From Microbacterium sp. LWH7-1.2 (GTDB taxonomy: Bacteria > Actinomycetota > Actinomycetes > Actinomycetales > Microbacteriaceae), in assembly GCF_038397755.1 (NCBI RefSeq), contig NZ_CP151637.1, forward strand, positions 3,224,001-3,288,000: a stretch of 64,000 nucleotides of DNA, read 5' to 3'. Under the pieces are notes generated by a model. That model ran no database searches. It saw nothing but the letters and a program-made list of their open reading frames with translations, and had not been told where the DNA came from. A program made the position numbers and the translations under genes. This document shows positions 26,708 through 38,040 of this stretch, piece by piece (the stretch's first letter is position 1; each line of letters starts with the position of its first letter).

Positions 26708-29080
26708 ATGAAGAGATCCAGAACCGGGCCGCTCGCATCAGGGGTGCTCGCCTCGGCGGGACTGATCCTCGCCGGCCTGTCGCTGCCGACCGCGGTCAGC
26801 GCTGCGCAGCCGGTCACGATCGAGATCGAGTCGGGACGCGCAGACAGCGTCTCCGGCGGCGACGCCCTGGTCTCGATCGCCGGCGCCCGCGACGACTTCC
26901 GCATCGTGTCGGCCGGTGTCGATGTGACCGAAGCGTTCCACCCGGTCGACGGGCGCCTGATCGGGCTGGTCGACGCACTGCCGCTGGGCGTCAGCGAAAT
27001 CCAGGTCACCAAGAAGAACGGTCAGGTGCAGGCCGCGCTCGAGGTCGAGAACCACCCCATCACCGGTCCGGTGTTCTCGGGGCCGCAGCATCCGATGTAC
27101 TGCACGGCGGCCGGTGCACCGTGGAACCTGGGTGCGGTCGACGAGGACTGCCACGTCGCGGCTCCCTCGGTCAGCTACCGCTACCGCACCACTGCCGGGC
27201 AGTTCGCCGACTATCCGACCGACGGATCCACCCCGGCAGGCCTCGCCACCACCACCGTGGACGGCGTCACGGTCCCGTTCATCGTGCGCATCGAGCGCGG
27301 CACCATCAACCGCGCGGTCTACGAGACCGCGGTGCTCCACGTCCCCGGAACCGCCGAGCCCACACCGTGGGCGGCCACCCCGGGCTGGAACGGCAAGCTC
27401 GCCTACACCTTCGGCGGCGCGTGCGGCGTCGGCTACTGGCAGGGCAGCAGCACCGGCGGCGTGCAGAACGACCTCTTTCTGAGCCGCGGCTACGCCGTCG
27501 CGTCAGCGACGTTCAATGTCTACGCGCAGAACTGCAACGACGTCACGAGCGCAGAGACCGCGATGATGGTCAAGGAGCACATCGTCGAGCAGCTCGGACC
27601 CATCGATTACACGATCGGGTCGGGCGGATCGGCGGGCACCATGCAGCAGCTGCTCCTCGCCAACAACTACCCGGGCATCCTCGACGGCGTCCTGGGTGAG
27701 ATCGGATACCCCGACGAGCGGTCGACCACGATCGGCGGCCACGACTGCCGAGGCCTCCTCAACTACTGGAACTCGCCCGCCGGTGCCGGCTGGACCGACG
27801 CGCAGAAGGTCGCGGTGACGGGGCACGCCGTACCGGGAACGTGCTTCGGCTTCACCTTCTTCGACGGCGTCGACGACCCCAACCGCGGTTGCAACCCGGC
27901 GATCCCCGTCGCCGACCGCTGGTCGCCGAGCAACCCCGAGGGTCTGCGCTGCACGATCGCCGACATGGTGAAGAACGTCTACGGGACGGATGCCGAGGGC
28001 CGCGGTCTGCGCGTGGAGCCCGACAACGTCGGCGTGCAGTACGGCTGGAACGCCCTCGAGAGCGGAGCGATCACAATCGAGCAGTTCGTCTCGCTCAACG
28101 AGCAGGTCGGCGGCATGGGCGTGGACGGCAATCGCACCGCGGCGCGCTCGGAGGCGAGCGTCGAAGCGATCGAACGGGCGTACGCGACCGGGCGCATCAA
28201 CATGATGACGGGCGGTCTGGCGTGGACGCCGGTGATCGAGATCCGCAACTACACCGACCCCACGGGCGACTTCCATGAGCGCTACCGGTCGGCGATCATC
28301 CGCGAGCGCATGCTCGCGGCGTACGGCGACGCCGGAACGCACGTCAACTGGACGGGCGCGAACATCGGCGCCAACACCAACCAGATGCGGGTCGCGGCGC
28401 TCGACAAGCTGGAGGACTGGCTCGACGCGATCGAGGCGGCGGGCGGGCCGGGCGACCGCGCGCGCACCGTGGCAGCACGGCCGGCCGACCTCGTCGACGG
28501 CTGCTTCGACGCGCAGATGGCCTTCATCGCCGAGCCGCTCGATTACGACGACCCCTCGACGGCATGCAACACGCTGTACCCCTACCACTCGCAGCCGCGG
28601 GCGGAGGCGGGCATGCCGCTCATCGCGGACGGATTGAAGTGCGCGCTGACGCAGCCGGTGCGCACCGACTATCCCGCGATGGACGATGCGCAGTGGGCAC
28701 GACTGCTCGCGACGTTCCCGTCGGGCGTCTGCGACTGGGGCCAGCGCCCGCAGGGGTACACACCGCTCGAGGGCACCTGGCTCGACTTCGGGACGACCGA
28801 GGCCGTGACCGCCGCCGCGCCCGAGGTCGCGGGCACCCCGCGCGTCGGCGAGGTGGTGACCGCCCAGGTCGACGCGCCGGCGGGCGCGGCGATCGCCTAC
28901 CAGTGGATCGCGGACGGCGTGCCGATCGACGGCGCCACCCAGGCGTCGTTCGGCCCCACGGCCGACCTCGTCGGAGCGCAGCTCCGTGTGAGAGTGACGG
29001 TGTCGGCGGACGACCGCGTCTCGCAGACGCTGCTCTCCGCCGAGACGGAGAAGGTGAAGAAGGCGCCGGGCCAGCCCTGA
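26708..29080 (+). CDS. Secreted alpha/beta-hydrolase-like protein (DUF6351-type) with C-terminal Ig-like module
   Basis: A 790-aa exported protein. The Sec signal peptide spans about residues 1-32 (AVSA before AQP). The body resembles DUF6351 proteins of actinobacteria and contains GSGGSAG at 304-310, a nucleophile-elbow-like motif, with several Cys suited to disulfides. The last ~85 residues (AAPEVAGTPRVGEVVTAQVD onward, with YQWIADGVPI) form an Ig-like repeat common on actinobacterial surface proteins. GGAGG precedes ATG 26708. Placed among aromatic-acid genes, it could release hydroxycinnamates, gallate or other aromatic acids from esters, as feruloyl esterases and tannases do; this is inference, as the family function is unknown to me. 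Confidence 0.75.
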   Translation: MKRSRTGPLASGVLASAGLILAGLSLPTAVSAAQPVTIEIESGRADSVSGGDALVSIAGARDDFRIVSAGVDVTEAFHPVDGRLIGLVDALPLGVSEIQVTKKNGQVQAALEVENHPITGPVFSGPQHPMYCTAAGAPWNLGAVDEDCHVAAPSVSYRYRTTAGQFADYPTDGSTPAGLATTTVDGVTVPFIVRIERGTINRAVYETAVLHVPGTAEPTPWAATPGWNGKLAYTFGGACGVGYWQGSSTGGVQNDLFLSRGYAVASATFNVYAQNCNDVTSAETAMMVKEHIVEQLGPIDYTIGSGGSAGTMQQLLLANNYPGILDGVLGEIGYPDERSTTIGGHDCRGLLNYWNSPAGAGWTDAQKVAVTGHAVPGTCFGFTFFDGVDDPNRGCNPAIPVADRWSPSNPEGLRCTIADMVKNVYGTDAEGRGLRVEPDNVGVQYGWNALESGAITIEQFVSLNEQVGGMGVDGNRTAARSEASVEAIERAYATGRINMMTGGLAWTPVIEIRNYTDPTGDFHERYRSAIIRERMLAAYGDAGTHVNWTGANIGANTNQMRVAALDKLEDWLDAIEAAGGPGDRARTVAARPADLVDGCFDAQMAFIAEPLDYDDPSTACNTLYPYHSQPRAEAGMPLIADGLKCALTQPVRTDYPAMDDAQWARLLATFPSGVCDWGQRPQGYTPLEGTWLDFGTTEAVTAAAPEVAGTPRVGEVVTAQVDAPAGAAIAYQWIADGVPIDGATQASFGPTADLVGAQLRVRVTVSADDRVSQTLLSAETEKVKKAPGQP

Positions 29081-29091
29081 CCCTCGCATCC

Positions 29092-29127
29092 GCATCCCCC
29101 TGGCCGACGCGTCGGCCAGGGGGATGC
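29092..29127. terminator. Perfect 36-bp palindrome after esterase-like gene
   Basis: GCATCCCCCTGGCCGACG is followed directly by its exact reverse complement, giving an 18-bp stem with no spare loop. It starts 12 nt after the stop codon and faces the convergent PadR gene, so it probably terminates transcription. Confidence 0.7.
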
Positions 29128-29152
29128 GGCGTTCGGCCCCGGGCAGCTTCGC

Positions 29153-29223
29153 CGTTCGGGGCGTGCGGCGCGCGTTCGGGGCGTGCGGTACGCGCCCCGA
29201 ACGTGCTCGGTACGCCCCGAACG
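29153..29223. repeat. 20-bp-period mirror repeat, copy 1
   Basis: CGTTCGGGGCG occurs at 29153 and 29173, and the inverse CGCCCCGAACG at 29193 and 29213. All four are exactly 20 bp apart, so the array folds into one long stem. It lies between convergent genes. The same family occurs at 45033, 48020 and 52307. Confidence 0.75.
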
Positions 29224-29255
29224 AGAGGATCCGCTCCGACCGGGGGAGCGCCGGG

Positions 29256-29837
29256 TCAGGACCCCAGGCGGTCCACCAGCGTCAGCCCCCGGCGAGCCCA
29301 CGCGATCTCGCCCTGGGCGCGCTCGACGAGGCCCTCGTAGGCGAAGCGCTTGTAGGCGATGGTGCGCTCGCGCTCGGTGTCGGGTGTCACCGCGAGCCGG
29401 CGGACCAGCATGGGGTTGGCGACGGCGTCGATGCGCTCGAGCTCGCCCTCCCACTGCGCCAGCTCGCCTTCCCACTGGGCGATGTGCCGCTCGAGGAAGG
29501 TGCGGGCGACCTCGGGGGTCGCCGTCTCGAGGTAGGCGGCCCGCAGGTGCGCCGGGTCGCGCACGCGCTGATAGTCCAGGGGAGCGGCCATCCAGTCGAG
29601 GAAGGCCTGGTTGCCGGCATCCGTCACGTGGTACATCCGCCGCGTGCCGCGCTCGCCGCGCGTCTGCTCCTCGCCCTCGATCAGGCCGAGCTCCTCCATC
29701 TTGCGCAGCTCGGGGTAGATCTGGGAGTCGGGCGCGTGCCACACGTGTCCGACGGACTGGTGGAATTGCTTCTGCAGGTCGTAGCCCGAGAGCGGGCCGA
29801 CCCGCAGGATCGCCAGCAGTGCGTAGCGCAGGCTCAT
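29256..29837 (-). CDS. PadR-family transcriptional regulator (VanR-like)
   Basis: A 193-aa regulator: N-terminal PadR winged helix (MSLRYALLAILRVGPLSGYDL; SQIYPELRKMEELGLIEGEE) and a helical C-terminal dimer domain. The C-domain contains a seven-residue tandem repeat (QWEGELA). AAGGAG precedes ATG 29837. It lies downstream of the metF-purU-demethylase operon. PadR-type VanR represses vanillate demethylation genes in Corynebacterium, and the repeated TACCT-N8-AGGTA operator at two demethylase promoters fits such a role. The ligand is inferred to be vanillate or a relative. Confidence 0.87.
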   Translation of the reverse strand: MSLRYALLAILRVGPLSGYDLQKQFHQSVGHVWHAPDSQIYPELRKMEELGLIEGEEQTRGERGTRRMYHVTDAGNQAFLDWMAAPLDYQRVRDPAHLRAAYLETATPEVARTFLERHIAQWEGELAQWEGELERIDAVANPMLVRRLAVTPDTERERTIAYKRFAYEGLVERAQGEIAWARRGLTLVDRLGS

Positions 29838-29911
29838 CAGGTGCTCTCCTTCCTCGCCCGAGGGTAGCGGGGCAGCGGGACCATCCCCGTCATCGAGCGG
29901 GCGAAGGGACG

Positions 29912-29952
29912 CGAAACGCGCCTGAGCCTTCGCGAAGGTCAGGCGCGTTTCG
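29912..29952 (-). terminator. Strong hairpin terminator of demethylase 3 operon
   Basis: CGAAACGCGCCTGA and TCAGGCGCGTTTCG form a 14-bp stem; the loop contains a second perfect palindrome, CCTTCGCGAAGG. It lies 36 nt past the demethylase 3 stop on the minus strand. Confidence 0.7.
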
Positions 29953-29987
29953 ACTCGCTCGCTCGGCGACCGGAGGGCGCGCCCCGG

Positions 29988-33219
<3,232 letters not shown>

Positions 33220-33275
33220 TGATCGAGGTCCTTTCCTCGGCGCGGGCGCCTTCGCACCGCGGGGAGTGATGTCAG

Positions 33276-33297
33276 ATTACCTATGGACATAGGTAAT
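33276..33297. promoter_or_regulatory. Perfect 22-bp palindrome upstream of metF operon
   Basis: ATTACCTAT-N4-ATAGGTAAT, with 9-nt exact arms, contains TACCT-N8-AGGTA, the element at the O-demethylase 1 promoter (13365-13382). A shared repressor of both demethylase units is implied; the PadR protein at 29256 is the favoured candidate. Confidence 0.7.
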
Positions 33298-33424
33298 GGC
33301 AATAGTCAACTGGGTGACGATGCCCGGCAATCCTCCGGGACGGCGCCCGGCGGTGCTCGCCTCGGTTCCGTTGAACGGATGCTGGCGGCCGTTAGTTCAA
33401 GTGAAGCGTGACGGGCGTCACGAA

Positions 33425-33457
33425 ACGGTTGACAATCACCCGCATCTGGCGGACGAT
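33425..33457 (+). promoter_or_regulatory. Promoter of NMT1-type ABC operon
   Basis: TTGACA (33429-33434) and GACGAT (33452-33457) are spaced 17 bp, about 95 nt before the ATG. The -35 region also carries ACGGT-N2-ACAAT, a weak relative of the GntR-type palindrome. Confidence 0.45.
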
Positions 33458-33551
33458 GACTTATGTCCGGCACGCCGAGGTGAGGACTCCGGCTCTTCGT
33501 CGGACGAAACCCGGCCGCCGGCGGACCCGCACCGTCACGAGAGGCCCGTCA

Positions 33552-34544
33552 ATGAAGAAGAGTCTTGTCACCCTCGGCGTTCTCGCCGTCGCCGCGCTCG
33601 CCCTGAGCGGCTGCACCGATTCCGGCGCCGATCCCGCGTCCACCGCCACGTCCACCGGTGACGCCGGGGACGCGGGCGAGCTGACGAAAGTCCGTGTGGC
33701 CGCGCTGCCCATCGCCGAGACCGGCGCCCTGTGGGCGGCGATCGACGAAGGCATTTTCGAGGAGCACGGTCTCGAGATCGAGGTCGTGCCCTCCCAGGGC
33801 GGCGCGAACGCCATTCCCGCGCTCCTCAGCGGCGACATCCAGTTCGCGATCGGCCAGCCGTTCGGGCCCATCCGCGCCGACCAGCAGGACCTCGGCGTCG
33901 TGATCGTCGGGAACTACGCCAACAGCCTCCCAGACGAGACCGACGTGAACGCGGTGGTCGCGCTCGGCGACTCGGGCATCATGCGGCCCGCCGACCTCGC
34001 CGGCAAGAAGGTGTCGGTGAACACCATCGGCGCCGCCGGCGACCTCACGATCCGCAAGGCCGTGCAGGACGACGGCGGGGACCCCTCGACGATCGAGTTC
34101 GTCGAGGTCGCGTTCCCCGACGTCCCGGCTCAGCTCGAGGCGGGCACCATGGACGCCGCGTGGGCACCCGACCCGTTCCGCGCGATGATCGTCGGGGACG
34201 GCGGGGTGTCGGTCGTGCAGCCGTACCAGGCGACGATCCCGGGGCTCTCGGTGCTCACGAACATCACGACGCAGACGCTCATGGACGAGGACCCCGACCT
34301 GGTGACGGCGTACTCCGAGGCGATGGCCGAGGCGCTGGACTGGGCGGCCGGCAACGAGGATGCCGTACGCGCCGCGATCGCGACCAACCTCGACATCCCG
34401 GAGGAGGCCGCGGCGGGCATCACGCTCCCCACCTTCACGTGGGACCTCGCCGGCGCCGGCATCGAGGACCTCGGCGCTCTCGCCGTCGAGTTCGCCTACA
34501 TCGAAGCCGAGCCCGACTACGACCGCCTGCTCCAGCAGCAGTAA
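33552..34544 (+). CDS. ABC importer substrate-binding lipoprotein (NMT1/TauA-like)
   Basis: A 330-aa solute receptor with a lipoprotein signal (LALSGC, lipidated Cys 21). The mature protein has the NMT1/SsuA-type fold (AALPIAETGALWAAIDEGIFEEHGL; GANAIPALLSGDIQFAIGQPFGP). This family binds sulfonates, thiamine precursors, nitrate or aromatic carboxylates such as phthalate. First gene of a binding protein-permease-permease-ATPase operon ending in a PaaX-type regulator, so an aromatic acid is the likely ligand (inference). Confidence 0.9.
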   Translation: MKKSLVTLGVLAVAALALSGCTDSGADPASTATSTGDAGDAGELTKVRVAALPIAETGALWAAIDEGIFEEHGLEIEVVPSQGGANAIPALLSGDIQFAIGQPFGPIRADQQDLGVVIVGNYANSLPDETDVNAVVALGDSGIMRPADLAGKKVSVNTIGAAGDLTIRKAVQDDGGDPSTIEFVEVAFPDVPAQLEAGTMDAAWAPDPFRAMIVGDGGVSVVQPYQATIPGLSVLTNITTQTLMDEDPDLVTAYSEAMAEALDWAAGNEDAVRAAIATNLDIPEEAAAGITLPTFTWDLAGAGIEDLGALAVEFAYIEAEPDYDRLLQQQ

Positions 34545-34559
34545 CCGCATGAGTGAGGG

Positions 34560-34588
34560 GACGGATGCCTCGGCCCGAGGCATCCGTC
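34560..34588 (+). promoter_or_regulatory. Intercistronic hairpin between binding protein and permease
   Basis: GACGGATGCCTCG and CGAGGCATCCGTC form a 13-bp perfect stem around a 3-nt loop, 16 nt after the binding-protein stop. Such hairpins usually raise binding-protein mRNA above permease mRNA. Confidence 0.6.
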
Positions 34589-34636
34589 ACCTCCCGCGCC
34601 CTTTCGTCCCCTCGCCTCCACCAGATCGGACCCCCG

Positions 34637-35476
34637 ATGGCCACCGTTGACGCTCCCCTGATCGTCGCCGCGCCGCCGCCCCCGCGCAGCGTCCGCCGGT
34701 CGCGCACGCTGCGCAAGTTCGCGCTCGGCGTCGCCGGCATCCTCGGATTCCTCCTGACCTGGCAGCTGCTGCCCACGCTGGGCATCGTCGACCCGCGCTA
34801 CTTCCCGGCCGCGACCACGACGCTCGCGGAGCTCGGTCAGCAGATGCGCGACCTGGAGTTCTGGCGCAATGTCGGACGCACCATGACCGCTTGGGGCATC
34901 GGCCTGGTGATCGCCACCGTGCTGGCGGTCGTGCTCGGCACCGTCATCGGACTCGTTCCCTTCCTCCGCCGGGCGACCCACACGACGGTGGAGTTCCTGC
35001 GCCCGATCCCCTCGGTCGCGCTCATCCCGCTCGCGATCCTCCTGTTCGGCCTGCGCATCGAATCCGCGCTCGTCATCATCGTCTACGCCAGCTTCTGGCA
35101 GGTGTTCATCCAGGTTCTCTACGGCGTCGCCGACGTGGACACGGTCGCCCGCGACACGGCGCGCAGCTTCGGGCTGTCGCGAGGATCGCGCATCGTCAAC
35201 CTGGTCTTCCCTACCGCGCTGCCGTACCTCATGACGGGCCTCCGCCTCGCGGCCGCGGTCGCGCTGATCCTCGCGATCACCGCCGAGATGTTCATCGGCA
35301 ATCCCGGCCTCGGTCGCGAGATCGTCTTCGCGCAGTCGGCGGGCGATTGGCCGGCCGTGTACGCCCTCGTCATCGTCACGGGCGTGCTCGGGCTCATCAT
35401 CAACCTCGTCTTCCGCGCGATCGAGCGGCGCTCGCTCGCGTGGCACCAGTCGGTGCGAGGGGAGGAAGTGCTGTGA
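34637..35476 (+). CDS. NMT1-type ABC importer permease 1 (SsuC/TauC-like)
   Basis: A 279-aa membrane permease with six hydrophobic segments and the BPD_transp_1 EAA-loop (VARDTARSFGLSRGSRIVNLVFPTALPYLMTGLRLA) that contacts the ATPase. ATG 34637; only a weak Shine-Dalgarno. The stop overlaps the next permease start (GTGA). Heteromeric permease pairs are unusual for TauC-type systems, which mostly use one permease gene. Confidence 0.92.
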   Translation: MATVDAPLIVAAPPPPRSVRRSRTLRKFALGVAGILGFLLTWQLLPTLGIVDPRYFPAATTTLAELGQQMRDLEFWRNVGRTMTAWGIGLVIATVLAVVLGTVIGLVPFLRRATHTTVEFLRPIPSVALIPLAILLFGLRIESALVIIVYASFWQVFIQVLYGVADVDTVARDTARSFGLSRGSRIVNLVFPTALPYLMTGLRLAAAVALILAITAEMFIGNPGLGREIVFAQSAGDWPAVYALVIVTGVLGLIINLVFRAIERRSLAWHQSVRGEEVL

Positions 35477-36297
35477 CCCTCTATACGAGCACCGTCGTGA
35501 CGCCGCGCCGAGCATCGCGCGTGTGGGTCAAGATCGGCGAGAACACGCTCTACGCCATCGGCCTGCCCTTCATCCTGCTGATCATCTGGGGCATCTGGGC
35601 GACCCTTGCGCCGGCGAAATTCTTCCCCGCGCCGCTGGAGATCCTCGACGCCTTCATCGACACCTGGGTCGGCCCCGCGTTCGTGACCGATGTGCTGCCG
35701 AGCCTCGGCCGCCTGGCCATCGGCATCATCATCTCGATCGTCGTCGGCATCGTCGGCGGCACGGTAATCGGTCTCAACCGATGGCTCCGCGAACTGCTCG
35801 AGCCCATGCTGGAGTTCTTCCGCGCGGTTCCGCCGCCGGTGCTCCTGCCCATCGTGGTGGTGCTGATGGGCCCCACCGACGCGATGAAGATCGTCGTGAT
35901 CGTCGTGGGCTCGGTGTGGCCGATCCTGCTGAACACGATCGAGGGGGTGCGCGCCACCGATTCGGTGATGACGGAGACGGCGCGGTCGTTCGCGCTGACC
36001 TCGGGGGAGCGGCTGCGCTACCTGGTGCTCCCTGCCGCCAGCCCGCGCATCATGGCGGGCGTTCGGCAGTCCCTTTCCATCGCCTTGATCCTCATGGTGA
36101 TCTCGGAGCTGGCGTACTCGTCCTCTGGCCTGGGCTATCAGATCGTCTTCTTCCAGCGGAACTACCTCATCGCCGAAATGTGGAGCGGCATCCTGCTGCT
36201 GGGACTCATCGGCATTCTTCTCGCAGCGATCTTCGGCTTCGTCGAGCGACGAGTGCTGCGCTGGTACCACGGAATCAAGGAGGTGGAGCGTGCCTGA
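35473..36297 (+). CDS. NMT1-type ABC importer permease 2 (SsuC/TauC-like)
   Basis: A 274-aa second permease with the EAA-loop DSVMTETARSFALTSGERLRYLVLPAASPRIMAGVR. It starts at GTG 35473, overlapping the first permease stop by 4 nt, and overlaps the ATPase gene by 8 nt. It is paralogous to permease 1, so the transporter probably uses a heterodimer. Confidence 0.92.
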   Translation: MTLYTSTVVTPRRASRVWVKIGENTLYAIGLPFILLIIWGIWATLAPAKFFPAPLEILDAFIDTWVGPAFVTDVLPSLGRLAIGIIISIVVGIVGGTVIGLNRWLRELLEPMLEFFRAVPPPVLLPIVVVLMGPTDAMKIVVIVVGSVWPILLNTIEGVRATDSVMTETARSFALTSGERLRYLVLPAASPRIMAGVRQSLSIALILMVISELAYSSSGLGYQIVFFQRNYLIAEMWSGILLLGLIGILLAAIFGFVERRVLRWYHGIKEVERA

Positions 36298-37111
36298 ATC
36301 GCTTCGAACTGCACAGACGCTTCTCAACGTCGAGAACCTGCGCAAGGTGTACGAATCATCGACCGGGAACGTCGAGGCGATCGGCGACATCGGATTCCGG
36401 ATGAATTCCGGCGAGCTGGTGTGCATCGTCGGCCCCTCGGGGTGCGGCAAGACGACGCTGCTGAAGTGCATCGCCGGTCTGCTCAAGCCGACGTCGGGAA
36501 TGGTCGAGCTCGACGGCAAGCGCGTCACCGGCCCGCCGCCGAAGATGGCGCTCGTGTTCCAGGAGTACGGCCGCAGCCTGTACCCGTGGCTGACCGTGCG
36601 CGGCAACGTCGAGCTGCCGCTCAAGCACAAGAAGCTCTCGCGTGCCGACCGCGACAGGCTGATCGACGACGCCCTGACGGCGGTCGGACTCGACCATGCG
36701 GCGGGAAGCTACCCGTGGCAGCTCTCGGGAGGAATGCAGCAGCGCGTCGCTATCGCCCGCGCGGTCGCGTACCAGCCGGAGGTGCTCATCATGGACGAGC
36801 CGTTCGCCGCCGTCGACGCGCAGACGCGTGCCGACCTCGAAGACCTCGTGCGGACTCTGCACCGCGAGCGCGGCATGTCGATCCTGTTCGTGACGCACGA
36901 CATCGACGAGTCGGTCTACCTCGGCGAGCGCGTCATCGTGCTGTCGAAGTCTCCGACGTGGGTGCAGGAGGACCTCGCGATCGACCTCGCCCCCGAGCGC
37001 GATCAGATCACGACGCGGGCGCTGCCCCGCTTCGCCGAGCTGCGTACACACGTCTACGAGCAGATCCAGCGCGCCAAGCGCGGTGAGGCCGTCCGTCCGG
37101 GGGCCGCGTGA
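36290..37111 (+). CDS. NMT1-type ABC importer ATPase (SsuB/TauB-like)
   Basis: A 273-aa ATPase: Walker A GPSGCGKTT, Q-loop VFQEYGRSLYPW, signature LSGGMQQRVAIARA, Walker B VLIMDEPFAAVD, switch His in VTHDIDES. GTG start overlaps permease 2. It ends with a 4-nt overlap onto the PaaX-like gene, tying regulator and transporter into one transcript. Confidence 0.94.
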   Translation: MPESLRTAQTLLNVENLRKVYESSTGNVEAIGDIGFRMNSGELVCIVGPSGCGKTTLLKCIAGLLKPTSGMVELDGKRVTGPPPKMALVFQEYGRSLYPWLTVRGNVELPLKHKKLSRADRDRLIDDALTAVGLDHAAGSYPWQLSGGMQQRVAIARAVAYQPEVLIMDEPFAAVDAQTRADLEDLVRTLHRERGMSILFVTHDIDESVYLGERVIVLSKSPTWVQEDLAIDLAPERDQITTRALPRFAELRTHVYEQIQRAKRGEAVRPGAA

Positions 37112-37935
37112 GCGTCGTCACCCCCGCCGACGCGTCGGTCCTCACGCGCAAACCGCGTCAACTGCTGCTGGCGTTCTTCGGCGAGTTCGTGTGCGACCGC
37201 TACTTCGAGCCGCTGCGCGCAAGCGTTCTGATCGGCGCTCTCGAAGTCGCCGGCGTCGCGGCGTCGGCGGTGCGGGTGAATCTCGACCGCATGGTGTCCA
37301 GCGGCATGCTGGAGCGCCGCCGCCTGGGTCGCGAGATCGGGTTCGAGCTCACCGCGCACGGCAGCGAGGTGCTGCGGGAGGCGGCTGTCCGCGTCAACGG
37401 CCCTGACCCCTTCGAACCGCAGGGCGACGGCTGGACTCTGGTGACCTTCAGCGTGCCGGAGCACCAGCGCGACCTGCGTCACCGTCTGCGGGCGGCCCTC
37501 ACGTGGGCGGGCTTCGCCGTGCTGCGCGACGGACTGTGGATCGCGCCCGGAGCCGTGGATCTCGCCGCGGCGCTCGGCGCGATCATCCCCGACCTGCCGC
37601 CGGGTTCCGTGAACGCCTTCTCGGCGTCGGAGCTCGACGGGTTCCCCATGGCCGAGACCGTGCGCGTCGCCTGGGACATCGAGGGCATCCGGGCCGCCCA
37701 CGCCGAGTTCATCGAGCACTGGGAGCGGGAGGACGCGGCATCCGAGCTCCCGGCCGTCACGGCCCGCACGCTGCTCGTCGCCGACTGGCTCGCCCTGCTG
37801 CGCGCCGACCCGCGCCTGCCCCGGCAGTACATGGGCGAGGACTGGCCCGCCGACCGCTCGTTCGAGCTCTTCACACGGCGGCATCGGGAGTTCGCGTTCC
37901 CTGCGGTGCGCGACTTCGCCGGACTCGTCGACTGA
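37108..37935 (+). CDS. PaaX-family transcriptional regulator 2
   Basis: A 275-aa PaaX-like protein: winged helix at about 13-75 (LIGALEVAGVAASAVRVNLDRMVSSGMLERR), then PaaX domains (GWTLVTFSVPEHQRDLRHRLRAALTWAGFAVLRDGLWIAPG). GTG 37108 overlaps the ATPase stop by 4 nt. Co-transcription with the importer suggests it senses a CoA thioester or other metabolite of the transported substrate and feeds back on the operon. It is only distantly similar to PaaX-like gene 1. Confidence 0.85.
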   Translation: MSVVTPADASVLTRKPRQLLLAFFGEFVCDRYFEPLRASVLIGALEVAGVAASAVRVNLDRMVSSGMLERRRLGREIGFELTAHGSEVLREAAVRVNGPDPFEPQGDGWTLVTFSVPEHQRDLRHRLRAALTWAGFAVLRDGLWIAPGAVDLAAALGAIIPDLPPGSVNAFSASELDGFPMAETVRVAWDIEGIRAAHAEFIEHWEREDAASELPAVTARTLLVADWLALLRADPRLPRQYMGEDWPADRSFELFTRRHREFAFPAVRDFAGLVD

Positions 37936-37956
37936 ATCCCGTGGACGCTTCGCGGC

Positions 37957-38040
37957 TCAGGTGACGCGGGAGGCGACGTCGGCGGGATCCACGTCCTCAC
38001 CGCGCACCAGCGCCTCGAGCACGGCCGCGTTATCCGCTCT
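37957..38040 (-). pseudogene. Possible remnant of a deleted gene's C-terminus
   Basis: Just past the CoA-ligase stop, in another frame on the same strand, about 26 codons read like a real protein end (NAAVLEALVRGEDVDPADVASRVT) and close with a stop at 37957. No plausible start or domain belongs to it. It may be the tail of a gene fused out by deletion, or chance. Low confidence. Confidence 0.25.

Larger units (their letters stand above)
33220..33551. other. 332-bp intergenic control region between metF and NMT1-type binding protein
   Basis: No convincing gene is present. It holds the 22-bp palindrome at 33276-33297, a minus-strand TTGACT (33309-33304) suited to the metF operon, and a plus-strand TTGACA/GACGAT pair near 33429-33457 for the transporter operon. 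The rest shows no further feature I can support. Confidence 0.6.

Noticed and set aside
33220..33551. Possible small gene in the metF/binding-protein gap
   Set aside because: Open frames there lack a ribosome binding site and protein-like composition; the space is filled by promoters and a palindrome.
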